Shown here: positions 50,462 to 61,436 of the stretch, piece by piece
Numbering within the stretch: position 1 is the stretch's first letter
Layout: each line of letters starts with the position of its first letter
Assembly: GCF_014898815.1 (NCBI RefSeq)
Contig: NW_026515497.1
Location: 1,302,001 to 1,366,000, forward strand
From: Panonychus citri
Taxonomy: Eukaryota > Arthropoda > Arachnida > Trombidiformes > Tetranychidae
Length of the DNA: 64,000 nt
Direction of reading: 5' to 3'
Position numbers and translations under genes: made by a program
The notes under the pieces: generated by a model
The model's database searches: none
Told to the model about the DNA's origin: nothing
Seen by the model: only the letters and a program-made list of their open reading frames with translations

Positions 50462-51824
50462 CAAAAAAGTTCTGAGAATAATGAAGAAAAAGAATAAGAG
50501 AAAAAAATGAGGAAAGAAAAAAATTCTCAGGTAAAAATGATGAAGATATTTGACAGAAAATGATGATGATGATGATCCACCTCCTCCTTCTCATCCTCAT
50601 CCTTATACTTTTCATCATGTTGATCATCATCATCATCATCCAATATCATATTTCCCTTTGACTTTCTTATTGAAATTGGACAAAAACATTTGATTTATAT
50701 ACACATAAGTTATCATGAAATTCAGATGATCAGGATAAAGATGATACCGGAAGGAAGGATATTATTGCCTTGGAGGGAAAAGAAAAGTAGTAATAATGAT
50801 AATAATATAGAGACTTTATTGAGTCTTTCTCATATAAATGGCCTTTTGTGGTCACACCTATTAGATGACACCAAGGTAACATATCCAATGTCATGGGAGG
50901 GATTCTGATTCTAATCATGAATTGTGAATGATAAAAGTGTAACCTGAGTAACTTCATGATAACTTATTAAGCGAAAAAAAGTTTTTCCAAATTATTTTCC
51001 ATCTTTATATTAATAATACAATTTCCAGCCCACAAGGTGATCTTATTATCAAGGTAACAATAATAATGTTACCATTATCAGAGTAAATTAATAATGTGAT
51101 GATAAATTGTTATTAATATTTAATATCTATCATGTATTCATGATGCTGGTGGTTCTTAATAGGGGATTGATAATGAAATCTATTCACTTGAATGTTATCT
51201 TATTATATTTATATTGTTTTCCCAATGATTTTTGATAACTTTTAAAAGTTTCACAACTTTTTTTGTTTCTCTCAATTTCAGATTACAATTATAATGATGG
51301 TAATTTGATTTTTTTTAACCAATTTACTCACTCATCTATATATAAATGAGCTGGATGAGTGTGTTATCATCATTATCATCATCATCCAGTAGCTTTCATC
51401 CTCCTTCATCTTCCACTTCCTCTGTTTCCTTTCAATCTATTACTCTTTTAACTCTCTTGATGCGCATTCCCAGTTCTCTTGGTTATCCTACATTCTTAGC
51501 ATTACATTGAAATCTACTTTTTCATCATCATCATCATCTTTGCTTTCTGTGTGTCTCTCTCTCTCACTCTCTTTGCTGTTTCTATGGTTACTTTTCAACA
51601 TTAGCATCCTCATCTCTTTTTTTTCGTAAAGTAATTCCTATGCAAATGAAAGTTACTCAACTATTCACTTGGAGCCAAAAATTTTTTCTCATTTAAAAAG
51701 AGGAAGACAAGAGGGAGGAAGAAGATGATGATTATGATGATGAGAGAGTAAAGATGCAAAATGAGCAAGTGAGCTTAATACAATTGTATGTTGATCGATA
51801 TTCGGGTTAGATGATATATATTTT

Positions 51825-51825
<1 letters not shown>

Positions 51826-51858
<33 letters not shown>
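51826..51858 (+). repeat. (AG)n microsatellite
   Basis: Perfect AG dinucleotides, 33 bp. Confidence 0.9.
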
Positions 51859-51861
<3 letters not shown>

Positions 51862-52364
51862 AAAAATTGGGACCAGAAAAAAATTCGACAAAAATATTCT
51901 CACTTATTTTACTCTTTACATCCTTCGAATCTCTAATTCTCTTTGTTATTGTTGATTAATCGATTTTAATTGTAGAATTTTTAATTATATTATATGGATA
52001 GTGGTAACAATTTGATGGATAAATACTGTTACCATTTAGCGAAAACAATATTTGATATTGAATAAGAAAAACTAATTCTTTCAATCAAATGATTTATTCT
52101 TTGAATCAATTGATATAAATGTTAATCCAGTTCGCGTTTGGTTTGCTGGTACAATTTGCAAACGGGAAAATTGTAATTTATTGTTAATTATTTGTCTTAA
52201 TTGTTGTTGTTTACCAGTTTTGAGTAAAATATTGAATTGCAATTGGAGGTTAATGAGAGAGAGACAGAGCCTTCCAATTGAATGGAAAAAGTTTTCAAAA
52301 AAGTTGATCATTTAAAACTCTCATGCTGAGAAGTATGAAGATCATCCTGATCATCATCATCATC

Positions 52365-52365
<1 letters not shown>

Positions 52366-52408
<43 letters not shown>
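52366..52408 (+). repeat. (TC)n microsatellite, 43 bp
   Basis: Perfect TC dinucleotides, preceded by five ATC units. Confidence 0.92.
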
Positions 52409-52411
<3 letters not shown>

Positions 52412-53480
52412 ATCCATTAGTCATGCCTCTTTCTTTGAGAAAAACAAAGAGTAACCCAGGAATTCACAGAGGCCATTTTCCAATGAAGTTTAAAAATAAA
52501 AGGCGAACCATTGAAACCCAATGGTTCAAGTTCACAGTGGGATAGCAAAAGGCAATGAGATGATGAGGATGAGGGAAAAAAGATAAAATTTAAAAAGATG
52601 AAAAATAACCTATAAGAATGTGGAATAGCAAAAGAGACAGAGACATAGACAGTCAAATGAGCATCTCAGGTAAGAAAGAGAGAAAGAGAGAGAATCTCAT
52701 CTTCCTTATCATCCTCATCTTCACCATCCACAATCAATCATCCACTTCTCCTCCTTTCCTTGTCAATTTTAACATCTACTTGCAATCTATAAGCTTTTTT
52801 TTCATTAGCTTCTGAAAGCAGTTATTTCAATCTTGTATTTCATCATATTTATCATCATCTTCATCCTCATCTTCATCCTCATCTTTTATCATACACTTTT
52901 AATTTGATTCCTTTTATTTTAGCTTTTTTCTTCACCATCCCAATTTAATTGCTTGCAATTTATACATGTATCATGAATATATTGTAATTGTATCTCTTTG
53001 TCTACTAATTTTCAATTGTCATTGGTAACTATGATTTGCTACTTTAATTGTTACAATTAACATTATTATTGTTACAGTTAATTGAATTTAATCCTTTACC
53101 AGGAGTGGATTTAATTTCATTGTTGGTGATTTAATCCTTTTGCATACAATTTAGAGATGATTAACTTTTGATTGTTACATTCAATCTATTCAATCAATTT
53201 ATTTGTATAATACCAAATAATTACCTCTAATTGTTAATCATAATTATGATTCACAGTTAACCTAATTTGTAATTTTATCAATCAAAATTTTGAAGTAATT
53301 TTGAATTGAATTGAATCATGAACAATAATTAATGATTGATTTTGATGCAATTTTGTTTTAATTGTTGTAATTTTTTCCGAAACGATGATTGAATTAACAT
53401 TTAATTTAACCAAGTAAACAATTTTATTGTTAATTAAACCATAAATAAACAAATGACCAACGGTCAAGGTTTGATTTTCA

Positions 53481-54715
53481 CCTATGAAGGGTATAAAAAC
53501 GTGTCCCCGATAATCCAGAATTTTGGATCACTAGAATGATTTGAATTCTCGATTTATGCTTATTTAATCTTTTCTTTAATTATGTTACTCATTTTAATTT
53601 GCTTTCATTAACAATTTACTCATTCGCTTAATTGTTCTAATTAATCAACCTTAATTGTTTTTGATCACTAAAGTGATATACTTTTAATCATCAACAATTG
53701 AGACTCAACAATTAACAAATTTAGTTCCTATTCAACAATATAAACCTTTATTATCCCTTTTCTATTTAACAATTAACCAAATTTTCATTAACCAATTAGA
53801 ATTAATAATATCCCGAATTTCTATATGAAATCAAAATTAGTTAACCAATTAATTAATTATATTCCTATAAGAATATTTGATTAACAATTAACTAATTGCT
53901 CTATTTAACCAAAATTTCATATTCTTTCTATGTTAAAATTAAGAACACAAAAAAGTGTCACTTTAAGAAAGGAAAAACTTTTCTCTTTCTTTGCTTCTTT
54001 CTTTTGCTTTCTTTTTTCTTACAGCTTATTTAAGCCAAACTACCTTTTTCCTCATCCTTTTGTTTAACCTGTTACATTGTTATCTTGGTTAAAAAACAAG
54101 AGCCCAGATTATCAAAAGATGATTTGTCTGCCCAATGTGTCTCCATTATAATAATGTTAACCCATTTCATCATTTAATTTTGTTTCATTTTAATTAATCT
54201 CTAAGAAGATTTTCCCCTATTTGTAATCAAATTTGTTACCCCCAATTAATCCACATTTAATCATCCTTTCAACTAATTGTAACCTCAGTTGGAAAATTAC
54301 ATCCAATTCTTACAGTTGAATGCTTGGTATAACTCTGTTCAGTCTGATACTCATTCAATTCTTAGTTGAATATTTACTCTTATTCAAGTTTCCAATTAAG
54401 TTTTTCTTGACCATCAATCAGTTAAGTTTTCTTAATTCAGTTTAATAAAAAGTTCTTTAAAAGTTCAATTAGTTCCATTTCTAAATTAGTGATCACTGAG
54501 TGATAAATTTTCGGTAACACGAGTTAGTGTATTGGCTATCCTAAAAGAATCTGTTCAATCTGATTAAGTGGGCAGATTAATCTTCTGATTACTCTTTCAA
54601 CTTCACATAAGTTGCTGAGAATATTGAAATTCTCAATCTCTACGAGATATACACATCTCACCACGAACTCAATACAGTTCAACCTAATCACTTTCACGAT
54701 TAAACCCCACAATAT
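53481..54715 (+). repeat. Probable 5' LTR and leader region (borders uncertain)
   Basis: AT-rich noncoding sequence with a TATAAAA box near its start, ending just before the primer-binding-like site. Because the 3' LTR is not in the window, the LTR ends cannot be fixed by comparison; no convincing TG...CA border can be chosen. Confidence 0.4.
53492..53498 (+). promoter_or_regulatory. TATA box, candidate LTR promoter
   Basis: TATAAAA in a GC-richer patch (GGGTATAAAAACGTG), with an initiator-like TCACT about 30 bases downstream. Possible U3 promoter of the retroelement. Confidence 0.35.
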
Positions 54716-54733
54716 TGGCGACCTAGGCAGGAT
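54716..54733 (+). other. Candidate tRNA primer-binding site
   Basis: TGGCGACCTAGGCAGGAT. It begins with the TGG that pairs with the CCA end of a tRNA, and TGGCGACC is shared with many animal Ty3/Gypsy primer sites. It lies 76 bases upstream of the gag AUG. The matching tRNA is not determined. Confidence 0.6.
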
Positions 54734-54808
54734 AGTCAATTCATCCCATAGCTCATACTACCCAAGATTTCCTTGTGTTTCTCACCTGTGCTTCACGTGC
54801 TAATCGAA

Positions 54809-56620
54809 ATGGCTCCTAAAAAATTACCTAAACGACTTGGTAGACCTCGTAATCCACCTACAGTCACTTCAGTTTCCGATGATACTCTCATCAATGCCAC
54901 ACCGGTACTTCCACAACAACTTCAATCTTCATCTCAACACCCACCAGCTACTCCACACCTTCCTCAGAGATCTACTCGTAATGCTATTAGTGTTAATGAA
55001 AAATCTCTTAAAGATATTAACTTCGATGAAACAAATTTTCTATTTGAACAATGGCATGTTTCCATTCCAATACGTTCCCTGGCTCAGAAGAAATTAACCG
55101 AAGTGGTTAAAACTAATCTCCTGTTGCTCGGTGAAAATTTGACTTCTGAAGAAGTTCTTAATCTTACATTTGGTGACATCAAGGATCAATCCATCCCTGA
55201 TTGGATTCTGGAATTCCGTAATCAAGATATTAACGAGGGTGAGATACAAACTTTCATCCAAACAATTGGTTCAGATGAATCAATAATCTTTGGCCTAACA
55301 CATAACGAATTGTCAGAAATTCCGTTATCTCTTGGATCTATCAAAAAGATCAAAACAATTTTAAATATAGTTGACCCAATTCCAGTCTCAACTTCACAAT
55401 CAACATCCCATTCAACCCCGAATGAAATTTTGAATGCTACTAATCTCTTAGAAATATTCAAACAGTTGAAACAAGATCCCCATGTTCCTGAATTCACCCG
55501 TGGTGAAGATCAATTTTCATGGCTTACAAAAACTCGAGATCGATTGGCTAAAGAAAATGTCGACGATCCGACTCGTCTCCGCTTGCTTCAGAAAGCTATG
55601 GCTTATGAAATTAAGTCATCAGCAACTGATTTGGAATCAATCGATGATTATTCTTCTTATGTCTCCGCTTTATTCGAAAAACTTCGAACCCCTGAAAGTC
55701 AATACTCCGCTGAGTTTGAACTTCAACAATGCAGATTCAATCCTGAAGAACATCCTGAAAAATTCTTTTCAGATATGAAACGATTAGTGAACAAATCATT
55801 AGGTAATGTTAATGATCGAGTTTTTCTTTCTCTTGTGCTTCAACACATACCAAAGTATATCCGCGATGATATATATACTTTAGGTATTAATGATGATCGA
55901 ACCAAGATCTTCAATTTTCTTACGAGAAAACATTTCGACAATCAAGTCGCAAAACAAAAAGACAATCGTCCAAAACGGGACAACAACAACGCTAATAAAA
56001 GCGACAACAAGCCGAATAATAAGCTTTTCAAAAGTGCCAATTTCAATGGTCAGTCTACATCCACATCTTCATCCAACAACAACAACCGTAATAATAGTAA
56101 CAACAATAATTACAATCCTCAACAAAATTACCGTAACAATAATCAACAACAGATTAAATCAAAATGGTGTTCTTTCCATAAGTCGAAAACTCACAACACC
56201 AATGAGTGTAAAACTGCTCATCGATTACAAAATCAAAATCAAAATCAACAAAGTTCACCCAACGAACGTCCGAATAATATTCCCGCTATTTTGCCTGCTA
56301 ATTTTACCGAAATGTTGAATCAACAAGTTCCTCAACAACTTAATCAACAACTTCCACAACAAGTTCCTCAACAAATTCAGAACTTCACCTCAGTCCCTGA
56401 GACAAATCCATTGTTACGAGAACCGGCTCAATGTGCTCTTCGTGATGGATCCGTTAGTTTCGCAACTACCAAAGATGCTCCTCAAATAACAAAACTTGGA
56501 AATTTCGCTATCGAACATATGCCTCAAGTTAATATGAAACTTTGTCAACCCTCGAAAGAACTTTTCAAAGAAGGTAAAGTTTTACTCGACACTGGTGCTT
56601 CCTTGTGCAATCGATTATAA
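54809..56620 (+). CDS. gag: Retroelement Gag (continuous into the protease start)
   Basis: 603 codons from ATG 54809 (MAPKKLPKRLGRPRN, a basic start). The middle, about residues 190-390, is the capsid-like retrotransposon Gag fold (EFTRGEDQFSWLTKTRDRLA, ESQYSAEFELQQCRFNPEEH). Then comes an Asn/Gln/Ser-rich basic tract, a zinc knuckle of the CX2HX4HX4C type (Cys454, His457, His462, Cys467: WCSFHKSKTHNTNEC) and a Gln/Pro-rich linker. The frame runs into the protease active site (DTGAS at 56588-56602) and then meets a stop because the protease continues in another frame. Known role: virus-like particle shell and RNA packaging. Gag and protease appear fused without a separating stop. The knuckle's second Cys is His, a known variant in some Gypsy lineages. 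Confidence 0.85.
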   Translation: MAPKKLPKRLGRPRNPPTVTSVSDDTLINATPVLPQQLQSSSQHPPATPHLPQRSTRNAISVNEKSLKDINFDETNFLFEQWHVSIPIRSLAQKKLTEVVKTNLLLLGENLTSEEVLNLTFGDIKDQSIPDWILEFRNQDINEGEIQTFIQTIGSDESIIFGLTHNELSEIPLSLGSIKKIKTILNIVDPIPVSTSQSTSHSTPNEILNATNLLEIFKQLKQDPHVPEFTRGEDQFSWLTKTRDRLAKENVDDPTRLRLLQKAMAYEIKSSATDLESIDDYSSYVSALFEKLRTPESQYSAEFELQQCRFNPEEHPEKFFSDMKRLVNKSLGNVNDRVFLSLVLQHIPKYIRDDIYTLGINDDRTKIFNFLTRKHFDNQVAKQKDNRPKRDNNNANKSDNKPNNKLFKSANFNGQSTSTSSSNNNNRNNSNNNNYNPQQNYRNNNQQQIKSKWCSFHKSKTHNTNECKTAHRLQNQNQNQQSSPNERPNNIPAILPANFTEMLNQQVPQQLNQQLPQQVPQQIQNFTSVPETNPLLREPAQCALRDGSVSFATTKDAPQITKLGNFAIEHMPQVNMKLCQPSKELFKEGKVLLDTGASLCNRL

Positions 56621-58174
56621 CTTGGCTCAAGAACTCAATGTTCATTGTGTTCCAATTGGTCGATATCTCAAAGGTTTGCTCAAATTCTCTTGTTGATGCC
56701 GCTGGTTTCGCCTATGCAATCGTCAAACACGCTGACATGGACGAATCAAGAATCATCAAAATTCAAGTTTGTAAAAACTTTTACCCAGTTTTGCTTTTGG
56801 GAAATGCATTTATGCATCTTTTCTTCATGAGATTTGAATCCGATGGTGATCAATTTAAGATCATTAGTAAAGAAACTCCAACTTCCCTGAAGTAACCAAT
56901 CAAATTTCTATTTTAGATTCTGTACCCCGCTGAAACTAACCATATTATTGAATCGACAATTAAAGTCACAGGCAATGCTTCCTCAGATTACATCTTAGAT
57001 TCCTCAATCAATAATTCCACTAACAAACTCGCTCATGCTAAAAGCTTAATTTCCGTGCCAACTAATTCTGCTAAATTTAAAGAATTCCCTCAATCAATAA
57101 TCGCTAAACTCGATATTCTAACTGAAAAAGAATATCATGAACACAAAATTACCCCTCTTATGGAAAAAATCAAATCACGAATTAATCCTGATTTAAATCA
57201 AGAACAAGAACAACAATTATTAGATCTTTTCGATCTCTATCAAGATATCTTTTCCAAACATAAAAATGATTTAGGAACTGTATCATCTTCAATTTGCCCA
57301 GTTCATATTGATTTGGATAATCAAACTGTACCTTATCAAAAGCCGTATAGTTGTCCAATCAAACGTCGTGAAGAATTTAAAACAATCATTAAAGAAATGT
57401 TGGACAATGATCTAATTGAACCCTCCGATGCTCCTGGTGGTTCTCCTTCGTTATTGGTTCCTCGTTCTCAAGGTTCGCCTAGAATGGTTATCGACTATCG
57501 ATTATTAAATCGTTTGACCAAAGTTCCTCAACATCCAATGCCCCGCATTGATGATTGTTTAGAAGTCGTTCGTAATGGCCGTTACTTCAATCTTTTCGAC
57601 CTCGCTCAAGGCTATCATCAGATAGAACTCCCTGTTTCCGAACGCGAGAAAACTGTCTTCGTAACACCGGATGGCAAATATCAATATAAGAGGCTTCCCA
57701 TGGGTCTCTCTGGTGCTCCATTTATCTTTCAAAGATTTATGAATAAAGTTCTTGATGGATTACAATACGTCAACTGTATTGGTTATTTCGATGATATTCC
57801 CGTTGTCGGTAAAGATTTCAGATCTCATCATCAACACAACAAAAGTTTGTGATCGTCTACGAAAATTCAACTTAAAGGTAAAACCTGAAAAATGTACTTT
57901 TGGTGCTACTGAAATTCTACTCCTAGGACATTTAGTCTCTGGTGATGGAATCCGCCCTGATCCGAAAAAGGTATCAGCCCTAGTTAACTTACCATATCCT
58001 CGTACTGTTCGCGAACTTCAGTCAATACTTGGATGCTACAATTACTTTAGTCGCTACATAAAAAATTACAGCACAATCGCTGCTCCACTTTACCGTTTGA
58101 TTTCAAAGGAAAGAAAATTCAAAATCCTCAGTGCCGATAAAGCTGCACTTGACGCGCTTAAAGATGCTCTTTAA
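56588..58174 (+). pseudogene. pol: Retroelement protease and reverse transcriptase, frameshifted
   Basis: The protease DTGAS motif opens in the gag frame, continues in a second frame for about 70 bases, then in a third up to a stop at 56893. A short piece in another frame leads to the RT frame, open 56917-57852. RT blocks are clear: RMVIDYRLLNRLT, FNLFDLAQGYHQIELP, KRLPMGLSGAPFIFQ, and the catalytic YFDD at 57784-57795. The thumb (KPEKCTFGATEILLLGHLVS) is in the next frame, 57839-58174, and RNase H in yet another. Changes of frame fall near 56603, 56673, 56881, 56928, 57836 and 58171, mostly at short homopolymers. Catalytic residues are intact between the breaks. As read, no continuous protein is made. 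Whether this is decay or assembly error is open. Confidence 0.8.
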
Positions 58175-61100
58175 CAAAACTCTCTTGGTTCATTACAATC
58201 CCAAGCTACGAAGAAAAATTGCTGTCGACGCTTCCGATGTTGCCGTTGGTGGTATTCTTCTTCAAGAAGACGATAAGTCAGAAAATTACAACCCTGAAAC
58301 TCCAATCGACGAGATAAAAGATTGGCTTCCGATAAGTTTTTTCTCTCAGAAATTACTTAAACACCAACTCCACTATTCAGTTTCAGAAAAGGAATTACTT
58401 GCAATCCTTGTAGGTGTTTACAAATACACTCATTACCTCGATAACGATCATTTCCTGATCGAAACAGATCATCACGCGCTCTGTCAACTAACCAAAATTA
58501 ACTTTAAAAATTCGCGACTTCAACGCTGGTCAATAATGTTGTCCGCCTTCAATTTTAAGGTCATTTATCGTAAAGGTTCAACGCACCCTCCGATTGTTTT
58601 CTCGGTATCAATCCGAGTGGGACCACAGAAAATCATCGACCCGGAAGAAGAATTTCTGGATAAGATATTCCTAGCAGAATATACAGTCGATCCTGAAGAT
58701 TATCAATATTATGATATTGGTCTAAACTTGATTAACATTTCGTTCAACTTCCCTTTCTTTTCATTAGAACAATTAAAAGAACCTCCCGCTATCATTTACT
58801 CAACTGCAACTGAATCAATTCAATTGAATCAAGATTCAAAATCTAACCCTGCAGAATTTTCCCTATGGAAGGAAAAAGTTCGACTTCGACAACAAGGTGA
58901 TTCAACTATTCAAGAAATAATTTCTCAATTGGATAATCCCAATTCCATAGCTTCAAAACGCTATCACCTCAAAGATGGTCTCTTGTATCGAAAAGATACT
59001 CGAACTCCATTTGGATCAAGATTGGTTATCGATCCCGTTATCTTAGCAGAAATCTTCCAACACGAACATTCATCAACCCTTGGTGGTCATTTTGCAACTG
59101 AAAAGACCTACCTTAATATCGCTAGACGATTCTGGTCTCGATATTTATACGATGAAGTCAAGAAACTTTGTGATAACTGTTTAACTTGCAATCTCGCAAA
59201 GCCCTCAAATGTCATTTATGTTGACCCCGCTGCTAAACCAATCCCTAAAGAGATTTTCGAAAGATTCGAACTCGACGTCCAAGGACCCATTACTATTAAC
59301 AATAGTAAGAAATACATTATCGTAATCGTTGATGTTTTGTCAAGATTTGTTTATGCCAAATTAACCAACAATCAAACAGCAGATACAGTAATTAATTTTC
59401 TCTCCCCATTCTTTAATCAATATGGTTACCCTAAATACATCCAGACAGATCAAGGAACTAATTTTCTTTCTGAGAAAGTTTCTAAATATCTGAAAGATAA
59501 TGCTATCATTCATGATGTTTCGACCCCTTATCATCCTCAATCCCAAGGTATTGTAGAGCGATGCAACCGCACGATTGCTGAAAGGCTACGTACTTATGTG
59601 TGCGAGAATGGTACGAAAAATTTAGAAGCTGCACTCGCTGCGAGTCTCTATGCGATTAACTCATCAATCCATAAGATTACTCGATTCTCTCCCTATTACT
59701 TAGTATTTGGTCGTGAGCCAAATAAACCCCTTGATAATTTCCTGTCAATCATCCATAACTCCCCTGTGAATATAATCCAAGCTCGAAAATTGGCTTATGC
59801 TCGCTTGAATGCTCAACAACTCTATCAGATAAATCGCACAAAACAACTTTATCCTCAATCTCCTTACCGAATTGGTGATTTTATTTTAGTGAAAAATGAA
59901 TCTATTGAAACCGATAAACCCAAAAAGTTCAGAAATAAGTGGCATGGACCTCACTTAGTTTGTGGTTTAAAAAATGGTGCATTATTGTTATTAGACACTG
60001 AAGATTTAGGTCTCTTTACTGCTAATGTTAGAAATACCTGTAAGTTTAAAGGTGAAATAACCTCAAACTTACAATCTCTTAGAGATAATTATTTTAATCC
60101 TGATACCTACTTAGAGTTAGAAAATTTCAATTCTCCTGAGATTAACGAAAAAGCTGATAGTCAACTTAGAACTCTAGAGTTAATTAACTCTGAAAATCTT
60201 AACAATGAAACCACAATAGAATCATTTCGCGCTCGAATTAATCAAGATCTTAGATTATCTCCAATTGATCATTATAATGATATTGATCAAAATCGTAACC
60301 ATGACAACCCAAATGATTTAGTAATCACAAGAAAAACTTTAAATGATTTTCTTAAAGTTATCCCTAACAATGAAAAAGAATTGGCCTCTAAACATAATCA
60401 AAACTTAACTAATCTCAACAATTCAATTGATGATTTAACAACAATCAATCAAACAATCAACCCAACAAATCAACAAAATCTCAACAATCAAAAATCAAAA
60501 AGGAAATATCAAACATCCGACCAATCAATAATTAAACAAACTAATTTAATTGTTAACAATCAAGATAAACCTCTCACTCGACAACAATTAAGACAACAAC
60601 GACAACAACATCTCTACACATTATTTCCAGTTTTTCAACTAACAGATGATAAAGACGATGAACACATGAAATTAATTAATTCTAATCACTATCATGATTT
60701 TTCAATTAAGTTCGAAAGATGCAAAAACTTTAATTTTCCTAATTGTGATTATTCCTATGGTAACCAGATTAACCAGATTAACCCGAAAAACCAAAACCAT
60801 AAGACTCCATTGCTAATGCAATCTTCCGCTTTTTTACCCGATGACACTAACACTAATTATAATAATTATAATTTTCGACCCGGAAAAATTTTAACCGTCA
60901 ACTTATCTTCTCCTTTGTTCAACACCTTTTTCCCACAGTCAACTCTTCGGTCACTTCTCGACAACATTAACTTTTTCAGTTTAATTTCTTATCACCTTCT
61001 GATCTTAACAGTTAAGATTTTAATCAACCTTTTCCAATTATTCTTATTAGAATTTCTTTCTCTCCACCAAAGTTCAGTAACTTTTCACCTTAATTCCTAT

Positions 61101-61436
61101 CAGAATTTTAATTCAGTTTATCAGTTAGTTAACCAAAATTGCAATTTAAATTGTAATTGTGCTTTTAATCACAAGTGCCCCACCTTAATCATCACAGTTA
61201 ATCATCAAGCGTTTACTCGCTTCATCAGCTTAATTAAGCTAAATCAGTTAATCATCATTAATTGTTCACCTTTAATTGACTCATCATCAAAAATGAATAA
61301 AAACCCAAGTTCACCGTCACAATCACTTAGTGATAATCCTGTTGGTCAACGTGTTCCTGTTCACCTTAATCCCCAAGTTCGCCTCAACCAAAGTGGTGAT
61401 CCAATTTTGAAGATTCAGATTCTGAAACTTCAGTGA
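58131..61436 (+). CDS. pol: Retroelement RNase H and integrase, with Asn-rich C-terminal continuation
   Basis: Open for 1101 codons; homology starts near 58173 where the RT frame ends. RNase H: AVDASDVAVGG (first Asp at 58227), SEKELLAIL, IETDHHAL. Integrase: the HHCC zinc domain about 59058-59193 (HEHSSTLGGH, CDNCLTC) and a catalytic core with Asp 59274, Asp 59448 and Glu 59556, a DD35E spacing. PYHPQSQGIVERCNRT surrounds the Glu. A GPY/F-type module follows (RNKWHGPHLVCG, about 59930-60060). Known role: cuts the tRNA/RNA template and inserts the cDNA. Normal integrase ends near 60.1 kb; the frame then continues for over 1.3 kb of unrelated sequence, listed separately. The RNase H-integrase part has no internal stop. 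Confidence 0.88.
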   Translation: MPIKLHLTRLKMLFNKTLLVHYNPKLRRKIAVDASDVAVGGILLQEDDKSENYNPETPIDEIKDWLPISFFSQKLLKHQLHYSVSEKELLAILVGVYKYTHYLDNDHFLIETDHHALCQLTKINFKNSRLQRWSIMLSAFNFKVIYRKGSTHPPIVFSVSIRVGPQKIIDPEEEFLDKIFLAEYTVDPEDYQYYDIGLNLINISFNFPFFSLEQLKEPPAIIYSTATESIQLNQDSKSNPAEFSLWKEKVRLRQQGDSTIQEIISQLDNPNSIASKRYHLKDGLLYRKDTRTPFGSRLVIDPVILAEIFQHEHSSTLGGHFATEKTYLNIARRFWSRYLYDEVKKLCDNCLTCNLAKPSNVIYVDPAAKPIPKEIFERFELDVQGPITINNSKKYIIVIVDVLSRFVYAKLTNNQTADTVINFLSPFFNQYGYPKYIQTDQGTNFLSEKVSKYLKDNAIIHDVSTPYHPQSQGIVERCNRTIAERLRTYVCENGTKNLEAALAASLYAINSSIHKITRFSPYYLVFGREPNKPLDNFLSIIHNSPVNIIQARKLAYARLNAQQLYQINRTKQLYPQSPYRIGDFILVKNESIETDKPKKFRNKWHGPHLVCGLKNGALLLLDTEDLGLFTANVRNTCKFKGEITSNLQSLRDNYFNPDTYLELENFNSPEINEKADSQLRTLELINSENLNNETTIESFRARINQDLRLSPIDHYNDIDQNRNHDNPNDLVITRKTLNDFLKVIPNNEKELASKHNQNLTNLNNSIDDLTTINQTINPTNQQNLNNQKSKRKYQTSDQSIIKQTNLIVNNQDKPLTRQQLRQQRQQHLYTLFPVFQLTDDKDDEHMKLINSNHYHDFSIKFERCKNFNFPNCDYSYGNQINQINPKNQNHKTPLLMQSSAFLPDDTNTNYNNYNFRPGKILTVNLSSPLFNTFFPQSTLRSLLDNINFFSLISYHLLILTVKILINLFQLFLLEFLSLHQSSVTFHLNSYQNFNSVYQLVNQNCNLNCNCAFNHKCPTLIITVNHQAFTRFISLIKLNQLIIINCSPLIDSSSKMNKNPSSPSQSLSDNPVGQRVPVHLNPQVRLNQSGDPILKIQILKLQ
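60080..61292 (+). other. Spacer after integrase: open but Asn/Gln-rich, function unknown
   Basis: In frame with integrase, about 400 codons rich in Asn, Gln, Ile, Leu and Ser, without recognisable domain. Around 60960-61070 it encodes a long hydrophobic stretch (LLILTVKILINLFQLFLLEF within it), possibly membrane-spanning, followed by Cys-rich NCNLNCNCAFNHKC. This place in the element is where env-like genes lie in some Gypsy relatives, but the composition also resembles translated AT-rich noncoding DNA with CAATCAA strings. It may be an integrase tail, an env-like relic or a leader for the third ORF. Confidence 0.4.

Larger units (their letters stand above)
41346..53480 (+). other. hth intron 5, first 12 kb: no exon found
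   Basis: Starts with GTAAGT. I looked on the plus strand for an exon opening with G and encoding FINARRRIVQPM-like residues and found none. The stretch is AT-rich with (CT)n at 46052-46101 and 52366-52408, (GA)n at 51826-51858, and many (GAT)n tracts. A less simple island is at 45281-45450. Confidence 0.65.

Noticed and set aside
51282..51299. 18-base micro-exon candidate with good acceptor (TTTCAG) and GTAATT donor in hth intron 5
   Set aside because: Spliced to exon 5 it would turn the split Trp codon into a stop, and it matches nothing in Hth/Meis.
8874..53480. Nested host genes on either strand in hth introns
   Set aside because: All longer frames are Met/His/Ser/Ile-rich repeat translations with no recognisable domain or paired splice sites.
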